From the IMG/VR virus record IMGVR_UViG_3300023202_000163, positions 1 through 64,000 of that record: DNA of 64,000 bases. One strand, written 5' to 3'. Position 1 is the stretch's first letter. The number at the start of each line of letters is the position of its first letter. The stretch is from a virus. The notes beneath the pieces are model-generated. The model saw only the letters and a list, made by a program, of their open reading frames with translations. It did no database searches and was not told where the DNA came from. This document shows, piece after piece, positions 23,138 through 31,327 of the stretch. Both the position numbers and the translations under genes were made by a program.

Positions 23138-23734
23138 ATGTCAAAAAAATCAAACAATTCCGATATATTAGACCTTTTGCACAGAACTTCGAACATGACG
23201 CCCTCTGAGGTACAAAAAACTATAGATAGTTTAGCGGACATGGGAATAGAGCCCCTGGACGAGACTTTAACACGCCCCGGAATAACTTGCCCATTTACTG
23301 ATACACAGCTTGTAGTACCCTGCTCTATGGAGAAATGTTCCTTTTATATAAAAAATGTGTGGTCTAAAAACTGTCTTTTACAGTATATGGACAATCAGAA
23401 CGCAGATTCGCTTTCTGTCGAAGAAATTGCATTTTTATACGAAACTAATACAAAAACTGTGGAAAACTCTATAAAAAATTCTATGGAACATCTAAAGGAA
23501 GGGTCAGAGGAATCCTTGGGGATCTCAGGAGATTTTGTAAAAAAAGAAAAAATAACATTTAAAATTAATACATCTTTTAAAGAGACAGAAATTAATTCCC
23601 ATGCCTTATCTCCTCCTTTTATAGAAAACTTAAATAGTCGGCTAATTAGAATAATTCCAGACGAAGAGGTTGTAAAGCACCCCGCAGCTCGATTCTTAGC
23701 GGCTTTGGATGTAATTATATCGGAACTTGAGTAA
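23138..23734 (+). CDS. Possible HTH regulator or packaging accessory
   Basis: The 198-residue product has a cysteine-bearing N-terminal half (GITCPFTDTQLVVPCSMEKC and KNCLLQY) that could bind a metal. It is followed by SLSVEEIAFLYETNTKTVENSIKNSM, which resembles a sigma region 4-type helix-turn-helix near residues 90-120. The remainder is unassigned. GAGGAAGT precedes the start. It could regulate late transcription or act in packaging. Confidence in function is low. Confidence 0.55.
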   Translation: MSKKSNNSDILDLLHRTSNMTPSEVQKTIDSLADMGIEPLDETLTRPGITCPFTDTQLVVPCSMEKCSFYIKNVWSKNCLLQYMDNQNADSLSVEEIAFLYETNTKTVENSIKNSMEHLKEGSEESLGISGDFVKKEKITFKINTSFKETEINSHALSPPFIENLNSRLIRIIPDEEVVKHPAARFLAALDVIISELE

Positions 23735-23790
23735 AATTTAGGTATTATATACATATAGGACTAACGCTATCCGCGCGGGAGAAATATACT

Positions 23791-24594
23791 ATGAGTTCAA
23801 TTCCAGAATCTAGCCAAAGCCGAGAACATCGCATGTTAGCAAGACTGCGAGGTAAGATGCAAAGTAAAGTAGGCCACCGTGCTGATCTATACCTTGGAGA
23901 CTACAGAGCTATAAATAACGCAACGGCTCAGTTACTTATAGGCTACGACAGCCGTTTTGGATCCCCCTCAGGAAACGACCTTTCCGAGTTTATGGTTAAA
24001 AGCTTCTCCGGGCAGGTGGTTCCACAAATGGCTACAGCAAAAGTTCACAAAGATATAGAAGCTGTCTCTATCGTAGCAGAACTGTACAGACCGACTAGAA
24101 GACTCGAAGATTCCAGATCTATGGTCACCATAGCCTCTACTTTGTACGTAGATAGCGATATGGGGGAAACCTGGGAAGTAATGGGCGATGAAGATACAAA
24201 ATATTTAGCTCGTGTAATGAAAGACGATATTTCTGCTATCTTACAAGAAAGAAGAAATAGAATGCAATCTCAATTTTCTGGAAAAGTTACACTGGCTAAT
24301 GCTCTATCCGCAGGTATAAATCAAGTAGATCAAGGTGCGTTGGTTCGTTTTTACTGGAATGGTAATATTCTTCAAGGAGAAGTAACTCAGGTCCAAGAGC
24401 ATGGCGTTAAAATTAATGCTGACGATGGGGGTTCTTTTACCGTACCTAGAGAATCTGTTACTGAGGTTTTGCGTTACGGGGATAAAACCGAAAGTAATTT
24501 AAAAAATACCCTAAGCCAATATTTTGCAGATGCCTACGGATTTGAAGATTACGGCCAACAAATTGCGAGAGATTTAAACGGAAAGTTTAGATAA
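23791..24594 (+). CDS. Unknown conserved-type protein (267 aa)
   Basis: No family is recognised. Residues 20-150 are mixed alpha/beta with many arginines (ARLRGKMQSKVGHRADLYLG, LYRPTRRLEDSRSMV). Near residues 180-225 a small beta-barrel-like segment is visible (GALVRFYWNGNILQGEVTQVQ then GGSFTVPRESVTEVL), which resembles an SH3 or KOW-type module. The start follows GGGAGAAA. It is the first gene in a co-directional run that leads into the terminase. Confidence 0.6.
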   Translation: MSSIPESSQSREHRMLARLRGKMQSKVGHRADLYLGDYRAINNATAQLLIGYDSRFGSPSGNDLSEFMVKSFSGQVVPQMATAKVHKDIEAVSIVAELYRPTRRLEDSRSMVTIASTLYVDSDMGETWEVMGDEDTKYLARVMKDDISAILQERRNRMQSQFSGKVTLANALSAGINQVDQGALVRFYWNGNILQGEVTQVQEHGVKINADDGGSFTVPRESVTEVLRYGDKTESNLKNTLSQYFADAYGFEDYGQQIARDLNGKFR

Positions 24595-24617
24595 AACTAC
24601 GTTGGGAAGTATTAAAC

Positions 24618-25133
24618 ATGCCCAAACGTGCTTTACCAAAACCCCCAAGGATACCAAAAACAGATCCGATTGAGAGACCTCCACAGTTAAATGCGCCGGA
24701 CGAAGTGTCCCGGCCTAAGCCCTTAGATAGGGCGGAACTTCGTCTGTCCAGAAGGCCTAAAAGAGACGACTCTCTTCGTGGTCAGCCTGGAGGTCCTTTC
24801 ATCTCTCCTTATATGCACAAACAAAGACAAGACCCCTCTCGACAAAATCGAGAGGATAGTGAACAGTTTCGCGAATTGCAGGAACTAAATAAACAAAAAA
24901 AAGAAATCGATGATAAAATAAACGAAATAAGAAATAGAGATACTCGGATAAACCCTTATAATGTGAACAAACATGTTTCAGAGACTGTCAACTCTATTAT
25001 AGCAGATTTGCGGAATATGGAGCAAGCTCCATGGAGTGGAAATCTAGACGGTTTTTACGAATATTCTCCTTTACATAGTTTATTTAAAAATCAATTTAGC
25101 ATATCTGAAGAAGAAAATGAAGAAGAAAAATAA
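24618..25133 (+). CDS. Proline-rich basic protein with coiled coil
   Basis: The 171-residue product begins with about 80 residues rich in Pro, Arg and Lys (LPKPPRIPKTDP), then a charged coiled-coil segment (FRELQELNKQKKEIDDKINE, about 90-115), and an acidic end. It is probably a disordered assembly or scaffold-type protein. No family recognised. It lies between two unknown genes in the run leading to the terminase. Confidence 0.55.
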   Translation: MPKRALPKPPRIPKTDPIERPPQLNAPDEVSRPKPLDRAELRLSRRPKRDDSLRGQPGGPFISPYMHKQRQDPSRQNREDSEQFRELQELNKQKKEIDDKINEIRNRDTRINPYNVNKHVSETVNSIIADLRNMEQAPWSGNLDGFYEYSPLHSLFKNQFSISEEENEEEK

Positions 25134-25158
25134 AGTGGATGTACAGACAAGGAAATAG

Positions 25159-25506
25159 ATGAGCTATTTTTTAACTATAGATGATTTAAATTCAGGACGT
25201 AAAGTACTATTGGGGGGAAGGATCGTTACTCCTATAGGCATGTACGGAGATATGGTAAAAATAGCAGAAGATGGGAAATGGCACCCTCATTTATCGCTGA
25301 AACCATTGACTGAAGAACAGTTCCATGAAGCAGAACTCGAAAAGATGTCCGAGGCTGTTTCTGGCCTTCCTATAGTAAAGGCAAAAGCAAAAGGCAGAGG
25401 GTTTGAGTTTATATTGGAAGACAATACTCGTGTAGGGTTAATGTATTCTACCGAACAGGGTATAGAGTTATTTGTCTATGACTCAGAAGGTAAAAGGATT
25501 ATATAA
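25159..25506 (+). CDS. Unknown small beta-rich protein
   Basis: A 115-residue product of unknown family. Its start is after AAGGAAATAG. A beta-rich N-terminus (FLTIDDLNSGRKVLLGG, IVTPIGMYGDMVKIA) is followed by a helix (TEEQFHEAELEKMSEAV) and further strands (GFEFILEDNTRVGLM, IELFVYDSEGKR). It overlaps the following gene by one base (TAATG). Confidence 0.6.
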   Translation: MSYFLTIDDLNSGRKVLLGGRIVTPIGMYGDMVKIAEDGKWHPHLSLKPLTEEQFHEAELEKMSEAVSGLPIVKAKAKGRGFEFILEDNTRVGLMYSTEQGIELFVYDSEGKRII

Positions 25507-26150
25507 TGCCAGTCCCCAAGAAAATGCATAAAAAGAAAAAAAGTATAGACGAGGCTTCTGAAGCCCTATTAAAAGAACTATCCTCTAACGGGGATTACGC
25601 AGAAGAAAGAGAAGAAAAGAAAGACGATCCTTTTGTTGATGAAGAAGGGGATTTACTGGTAGTGCCTACTATGGAGAGTCTTTCTGAATTGGTAGAGCAT
25701 GAGGGGTCCGCTAATAACGTTCCTGTAGTGGAGATACTTAGAAGAAACTTAAGAGTAACTCTACGTGCTATAGAGATGGCGGAACTCGCTTATCATATAA
25801 CCCCCAAGCAAGGAACGGCAACTGCCCTCACGCAAATGCAAAATATGGCAAAAGAATTGATGAAATCGATGGAAGATCATCAAGATCCGGAAGCTTTTGC
25901 AAATGAACTTTGTGAGACTATATTAAAACCCATGTGCATGACTTTCGTTAAAACGTTAACCACAGAAATTGATAGAAAAAGAGCATCTCTAATGTCTATA
26001 ATAGATGCTGAACGGGCGGGAGTTGTGCGTCATGAGTTATCTGACCTTCTACAGGGAACTTCTAAGGGCTTAGATGAAGGTTATGAAGATGCCAGAAGAC
26101 GGTTATATGAGATTCTTTCTGGAAAGCGAGATAAAAAAGGCAAGAAATAA
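25506..26150 (+). CDS. Candidate terminase small subunit or packaging cofactor
   Basis: The 214-residue product has a basic N-terminus (KKMHKKKKSIDEASEALL), an acidic segment, then a long helical region with NLRVTLRAIEMAELAYH, MQNMAKELMKSMEDHQD and LYEILSGKRDKKGKK at the end. It ends right before the terminase large-subunit ATG. Position and mixed charge suggest a small terminase-like role, but no HTH or family signature is seen, so the call rests on synteny. Confidence 0.45.
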   Translation: MPVPKKMHKKKKSIDEASEALLKELSSNGDYAEEREEKKDDPFVDEEGDLLVVPTMESLSELVEHEGSANNVPVVEILRRNLRVTLRAIEMAELAYHITPKQGTATALTQMQNMAKELMKSMEDHQDPEAFANELCETILKPMCMTFVKTLTTEIDRKRASLMSIIDAERAGVVRHELSDLLQGTSKGLDEGYEDARRRLYEILSGKRDKKGKK

Positions 26151-29100
26151 ATGGCAGAGGAATGGTCTCCATCAAGCCTAATAAGCAAAGCATTAGCTTC
26201 CGATATGGACCCTGGTGTTTTTTCTGTTCTAAACGAAGACGATATACCCAAAGCCAAAAATTTTGCTGAATTTTGTCTAGGGAAAAAATTTCTCAATGTT
26301 GTACCCTACCCGAGACAGTTACAAATTGGTTTAGGTTTGTTCGAGGACCATTGTCCTTCTTGTACTAATCCTGATTGGGTACACGGAGAAGAGAAAACCT
26401 TAGATCTATTCGATCAGCCCATTTCAGAGATACTAGATAACGTTCAGTTTCTAGAATTCGGTAAATGCCCTAAATGTGGCTCTAATAGGAATGACTTTGT
26501 AAAAAAAGGTTACTTTCATAACCCAACGGAGTTAGCGGCCTGTTGCGGGCAGAGGTGTGTGACCGGGGAAACACTCGTCTTAACGGATAGGGGATTGGCA
26601 AGGATAGACGAATTTGTTAATAAAGCCCTGCCGAAACTTTCTGATCGCTCTGGTAATTTGCAAGAAACTACTAAATTTTTTAATGTTGCTCCCGAATATA
26701 CCTATAGGGTTAATTTTTCTAATGGTACTTATATTGAAGGGACAAAAGATCATCCAATACTAACTAATAGAGGTTTTGTAAAACTTTCTGATATTAAACA
26801 AGGAGACGAGATACCTATTAGTTTTGGTCAAAATATCTGGGGAAACAAAATAGCTTCTTATGACGACATTCATATCACCTTTGAAAAAGAATTTGAAGAA
26901 TGGAGAATGAAAACTAATTTTTGGAAAGTTAAAAACCACGATATTCCTAGAGGAAAACTTTCTCTAGAAGATGCTATGTTTTTAGGTTATTGGGTTTCTG
27001 AAGGAAGTGCTGGAGCTGTCATAACTAATAAAAACCCTAAAATACGAGACTTATGCATCAAAGTTTTAAATAGTTGGTTCTCTACGGATTTATACTATCA
27101 TAATTTGTCTTTTGGTTTGCGCACAGAGAAAGCAAAATTATGGATGAGCACGTTATTAGGTTACGCCTCAACGGGAACAAGTGTAGATAAAAAAATTCCA
27201 GCAGTAATTAAACAAGCTCCTAGAGAATATGTAATTGCTTTTTTATCTGCGTTATATGATGGAGACGGGAACGTCGGTAAATCTATTGACTATGACACTA
27301 TTTCTCCTACTTTGGCTATGGAAATCTTTTCTTTATTATCCAACCTTGGAATACCCTCAAAGATATATACTTCTTATAAATCCGCCACTAATGGAACAAA
27401 TAACCAGATACCGGTTCTCTCCTATAGAGTTGTAATAGAAGGACCTGCTGTACAGAAATTTCAAGAAATTATTGGTTTCAACATAGATTATAAAATAGAG
27501 AAAACAAAAAAACTAATAGAGGCTCATAATAATAAAAAGCTAAATATGCCTTATTGGTATGAAAAAGCCCCCTTTTCAAAGAAGCTTGAATTTATAAAGT
27601 TGGTTAAAAAAATTCAGAAATGTTTGCATGAAAATGTTCAACCTTTATCCCATAAAGCAAGAGTTTTTGGACTTCGGAGTGCATTGGGTAGGAAAGGTGT
27701 TGATCTATTTAAAAGGATGAAGGCGGAAAATGTAGCTTTGTCTAAAACTAAGATAAAAGATATATTGTATCCTCTATTGCGTTATAAATATGCATTTACT
27801 GAAGATATTATTAAAGAAATTGAGGATTTCTTGGCATACGCCGAATCTAATGACGCTTATGCGACAGTAAAGTCTATAGTAAAAAGTGACAGCCAAAAAC
27901 CCACTTATGATTTCCATGTTCCTGGAAAACATGAATTCTGGAGTAACGGAGTAACTTCTCACAATAGCGGAAAAAGCGCCGTAACCGCTATGATCGCTGC
28001 TTATGTGTTACATCGCTACTTGTCTATACCCGATCCTATTAATTACCTTAGTTTGCTTTCCTCATCTCAACTTTATATGAGTATGACTGCTATTTCCGCT
28101 GGTCAGGCGGAGGCCTCTTTATGGGCCCCTTTTCGAGAATATGTAGACGCAGCACCCTGGTTTAAAGATTATCATCAATTGTTGCAAGATGCAGGAGAAA
28201 GATTAGGGACAGAACTTTTACATAGACCTAGAACGTTTTTGGTCTATAAACATAAAAGAATTGTTTGCATGTACGAAGCGCCCAACAAAAGACGCCTCCG
28301 TGGTAAGACTAGAATTTTTTGTGTATCTGGAGATACGCAAGTAACAACTAATTTAGGTAGTTTCAGAATAGAAGATTTATTTGCTCCTGTTCAATCTAAC
28401 TTGGATCGTATCGATAAAGTAAAAGATTTAACAGTAGCCTCTCCCGCTGGTTTCGAGAAAGCTACACATTTACTCCAGTATAAAAATGTTCCTGGAGTAA
28501 AAATAGAAGGCGAAGATGGAACACAGCTAACAGGAACACCTGTACATCCTGTTTATATCTACAACCCTATAAATGGTTTTGAGATGAAAAAACTAGGAGA
28601 TATAAGGCCAGACTTAGATTATCTTGTATTACAGCCCCCAAAATACGATGCGTTCCCTACCGAAATACCTTTATTTAATTATAAATATAACCGAAACAGA
28701 GGAGGCGGGGAAAGGTCTCCGGCCCAGTTAGACGTTATGGATAGTAGAACGCATTCTATCTTCCCTTCCATGCTAACAACAGAATTAGCAGAGCTTATGG
28801 GTTTTTTGTGGGCGGAGGGCTCCCTTACAAAAAATTACAGAAAAAATAGAAAATGTTATACATATAGATTGAGATTTACGTCCAGTGATGTGTATTGCAT
28901 TGAAAGATATAAAAAATTATTCCTTTCTTGCTTCGGTGTGGAACCTAAATTCGCTAAAGCTGCTGGAGAATCTTGGAATTTAGATAATCAAAGTGCCTCT
29001 ATATGTCAATTTATGAATTATCTAGGGTACGAATATGAAGGTTGTCGTGTCAAAGATGTCCCCTGGCCCATACGAAAAGCCCCTAAAGAGATGGCTGTAG

Positions 29101-30983
29101 CCTTCTTACGAAGCTTTTTTGATGGGGATGGTATGGCGACCGCTACACAAGTAAGTTGCGACCTAAGTGCCCCTAAACTAGCAGAAGGGATTAAATTACT
29201 TCTATTCAACTTAGGAATTTTGTCTAGAATTTGCAGATACACAAGAAAAGGAAAAAATTACTACAAAGTAAGCATGTATGGTAAAAATAGAATGCTCTTC
29301 TTTGAAAAAATAGGTTTTGGTCTAGAAAGAAAACATAAATTTTCTGAGATAATTACATCTGAATATTCTTCTAAAAACGAGATGTTACCTATCGATGTAA
29401 CTAATTTAAGTAATAGTATAGAAAATAAAAACAAACGTATATGGAAAACTTGGAAAAATGAAAAAATAGAATTACCGGCAGGGTGTCTGGTAGAAATGCA
29501 TACATTAATGAGAGCTGTTGATGATAGATTTGATGAGCCTGAAAAAAGAATGAAAACAGTTAACCCCAGAAAATTATCCTCTGATTTTATGAAAAATTTA
29601 AAATGTATTGATGAAAAATTATATGATATTTTGGAGAAAGCCAGGGATGGTTTGTATTTTTCTAAAGTTAAATCTAAAAAAGACGTTGGTAATATTAACG
29701 TATACGATTTTACTATTCAACCCTCTCATTTATTTATGGCTAACGGGTTGGTCAATGGAAATTCAAGCGTCGATGAATTGGGCTGGCTAGAGGCAGACGC
29801 TTCCAAACAATCTGTTACTTTGTCCGCAGACGAAATTTCTGCTGCTTTGGATAATTCTCTCCGTACTGTAAGAAGTGCTGCACAATTAAAAAGAAAACAA
29901 GGTCTTTATAATTCTGTAGATGCTTACGCATGTAATATATCAAGTCCTTCAGAAAAAGACGATAAAATGATGCGCAATGTACGAGCTGCCCGCACTAATA
30001 GAAATATATACGCTTGTCATTATCCTACGTGGGAAGCCAATCCGACAATTACAAGGGAGAGTTTACAATCAGAATTTGACAAAAGTAGGATGGTAGCCGA
30101 GAGAGATTTTGGGGCTGTTCCTCCTCTGGCCAACGATCCTTTTATCGATAATCCAAACTGTATAGATTTAATGATAGATCCAAAACATGCTCATAATTTG
30201 ATACAGGTTAAAATAAATTACCACACAGACGACTTCGGTAATAAAACTAAATACGCTTCCGTTAATATTCCTCAAATAGACAAGAGAAAACCTAGAATGT
30301 TATTAGTAGACGCGGGAGAAAAAAGAAATCATTTCGCTGTAATGCTTATGACGTGGGATTCTCAAAGAAACCGACCAAGAGTAGATTACGTTTTCGATGT
30401 ATCGCCAGAAGAGGGCATTCCCATAAATTTTGCCTTGATGTGGGAGCACTGTTTTCAGCCTCTTATTAGGGGATTACTAATAAAGCACATGTTTTCCGAT
30501 ACTTGGAACTCCACTGACCTAGTACAGAATTTAAGACAAGCTAAAGTTATGTCCGAGCAGTATTCTCTAAAATTTCAAGATTTTGTGGAAATAGCCTCCA
30601 GACTTTCTTCTGGCGAGCTTATATTACCCAAACCAGAGCTTCCTGTGGAGGATCTTAGACTTACGTATGAAAACCCAATAGAATTTGTCCAAGGAAAACC
30701 TATATTAACATTAATTCTACAGATGTTAACCGTAAGGCAAGTAGGTAGAAGAATTACTAAACCTATTAATGGAGAGGATGATATGTTTAGGGCGTTGTGT
30801 CTGGGAATGTATCATATAGTCCAGCCTCAATATAAAAAATTGTACGCTGTTGATGCAGCCGGAGGCGCGGGAGGAAATCTTGGGGTTATTTTATCAAAGA
30901 GCGCAGGATCTGCTGGGTTAGATGGTAGAAAAACTACCCCAGGGGCTAGAATTGCTACAAAAAGAGGCTACAGGGCCAGATAG
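26151..30983 (+). CDS. terL: Terminase large subunit with two inteins
   Basis: The 1610-residue precursor yields a 659-residue packaging motor, a normal size for TerL. Joining the exteins restores CCGQR|SGKSAVTAMIA, the Walker A loop, and RIF|SSVDELGWLE, which carries the Walker B acidic pair. An N-terminal zinc ribbon (CPSC at 68-71, CPKC at 106-109) precedes the ATPase. The nuclease domain includes MLLVDAGEKRNHFAVMLM and a GEDDMFRALCLGMYH segment with likely metal-binding Asp residues. TerL translocates DNA into the prohead and cuts it. Because both inteins lie at ATPase motifs, packaging activity depends on splicing. Confidence 0.95.
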   Translation: MAEEWSPSSLISKALASDMDPGVFSVLNEDDIPKAKNFAEFCLGKKFLNVVPYPRQLQIGLGLFEDHCPSCTNPDWVHGEEKTLDLFDQPISEILDNVQFLEFGKCPKCGSNRNDFVKKGYFHNPTELAACCGQRCVTGETLVLTDRGLARIDEFVNKALPKLSDRSGNLQETTKFFNVAPEYTYRVNFSNGTYIEGTKDHPILTNRGFVKLSDIKQGDEIPISFGQNIWGNKIASYDDIHITFEKEFEEWRMKTNFWKVKNHDIPRGKLSLEDAMFLGYWVSEGSAGAVITNKNPKIRDLCIKVLNSWFSTDLYYHNLSFGLRTEKAKLWMSTLLGYASTGTSVDKKIPAVIKQAPREYVIAFLSALYDGDGNVGKSIDYDTISPTLAMEIFSLLSNLGIPSKIYTSYKSATNGTNNQIPVLSYRVVIEGPAVQKFQEIIGFNIDYKIEKTKKLIEAHNNKKLNMPYWYEKAPFSKKLEFIKLVKKIQKCLHENVQPLSHKARVFGLRSALGRKGVDLFKRMKAENVALSKTKIKDILYPLLRYKYAFTEDIIKEIEDFLAYAESNDAYATVKSIVKSDSQKPTYDFHVPGKHEFWSNGVTSHNSGKSAVTAMIAAYVLHRYLSIPDPINYLSLLSSSQLYMSMTAISAGQAEASLWAPFREYVDAAPWFKDYHQLLQDAGERLGTELLHRPRTFLVYKHKRIVCMYEAPNKRRLRGKTRIFCVSGDTQVTTNLGSFRIEDLFAPVQSNLDRIDKVKDLTVASPAGFEKATHLLQYKNVPGVKIEGEDGTQLTGTPVHPVYIYNPINGFEMKKLGDIRPDLDYLVLQPPKYDAFPTEIPLFNYKYNRNRGGGERSPAQLDVMDSRTHSIFPSMLTTELAELMGFLWAEGSLTKNYRKNRKCYTYRLRFTSSDVYCIERYKKLFLSCFGVEPKFAKAAGESWNLDNQSASICQFMNYLGYEYEGCRVKDVPWPIRKAPKEMAVAFLRSFFDGDGMATATQVSCDLSAPKLAEGIKLLLFNLGILSRICRYTRKGKNYYKVSMYGKNRMLFFEKIGFGLERKHKFSEIITSEYSSKNEMLPIDVTNLSNSIENKNKRIWKTWKNEKIELPAGCLVEMHTLMRAVDDRFDEPEKRMKTVNPRKLSSDFMKNLKCIDEKLYDILEKARDGLYFSKVKSKKDVGNINVYDFTIQPSHLFMANGLVNGNSSVDELGWLEADASKQSVTLSADEISAALDNSLRTVRSAAQLKRKQGLYNSVDAYACNISSPSEKDDKMMRNVRAARTNRNIYACHYPTWEANPTITRESLQSEFDKSRMVAERDFGAVPPLANDPFIDNPNCIDLMIDPKHAHNLIQVKINYHTDDFGNKTKYASVNIPQIDKRKPRMLLVDAGEKRNHFAVMLMTWDSQRNRPRVDYVFDVSPEEGIPINFALMWEHCFQPLIRGLLIKHMFSDTWNSTDLVQNLRQAKVMSEQYSLKFQDFVEIASRLSSGELILPKPELPVEDLRLTYENPIEFVQGKPILTLILQMLTVRQVGRRITKPINGEDDMFRALCLGMYHIVQPQYKKLYAVDAAGGAGGNLGVILSKSAGSAGLDGRKTTPGARIATKRGYRAR
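26556..27965 (+). mobile_element. LAGLIDADG intein 3 in TerL Walker A (470 aa)
   Basis: Residues 136-605. Block A is CVTGETLVLTDRGLARI, block B is GTKDHPILTNRG, and the end is FWSNGVTSHN before Ser606. LAGLIDADG helices are AMFLGYWVSEGSAG and VIAFLSALYDGDGNVG. The insertion is between GQR and SGKS of the P-loop. Junction codons are TGT at 26556-26558 and AAT at 27963-27965. Confidence 0.95.
28320..29762 (+). mobile_element. LAGLIDADG intein 4 in TerL near Walker B (481 aa)
   Basis: Residues 724-1204. Block A is CVSGDTQVTTNLGSFRI, block B is LTGTPVHPVYIY. The end is LFMANGLVNGN before Ser1205, with Gly instead of the usual His before the terminal Asn. LAGLIDADG helices are LAELMGFLWAEGSL and AVAFLRSFFDGDGMA. 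Junction codons are TGT at 28320-28322 and AAT at 29760-29762. Confidence 0.93.
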
Positions 30984-30992
30984 GGGATAATT

Positions 30993-31301
30993 ATGAGCAC
31001 GATTTTAGCAAAAGTAGTGGAAAGACTAAAGCTATCTGAGGAGATGTCTAGAAAACTTCGAACAACTTCAGAAATTGCTGAAGCTGATACAGAAGAAAAA
31101 ATAATGGCTGTATTGGCCGGAATCAAGGAAGGTGAGCAATTTTCAGTAAGAGCAAAACAATTTTTACAAAAACCTGTAGAATACCCACAAAGAGTAGATG
31201 AGTGCCCTATTTGTTATGCTCATATGCACCCCGTGACTTTGGCCTCTGATAGAGAAGCTTATTTCTGTCCTGTACATAATGTATGTATGCCAGCCCAATA
31301 G
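30993..31301 (+). CDS. Small zinc-ribbon protein
   Basis: The 102-residue product is helical in its first 65 residues and ends with a metal site: ECPICYAHMHPVTLAS then YFCPVHNVCMPAQ, giving CxxC, His and CxxH residues for zinc. It lies between terminase and portal, so an accessory role in packaging or in the head-packaging interface is plausible. No family is recognised. The start is preceded by GGGGATAATT. Confidence 0.65.
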   Translation: MSTILAKVVERLKLSEEMSRKLRTTSEIAEADTEEKIMAVLAGIKEGEQFSVRAKQFLQKPVEYPQRVDECPICYAHMHPVTLASDREAYFCPVHNVCMPAQ

Positions 31302-31327
31302 TATAAAGGGTCTAAAGAAAGTATTAA

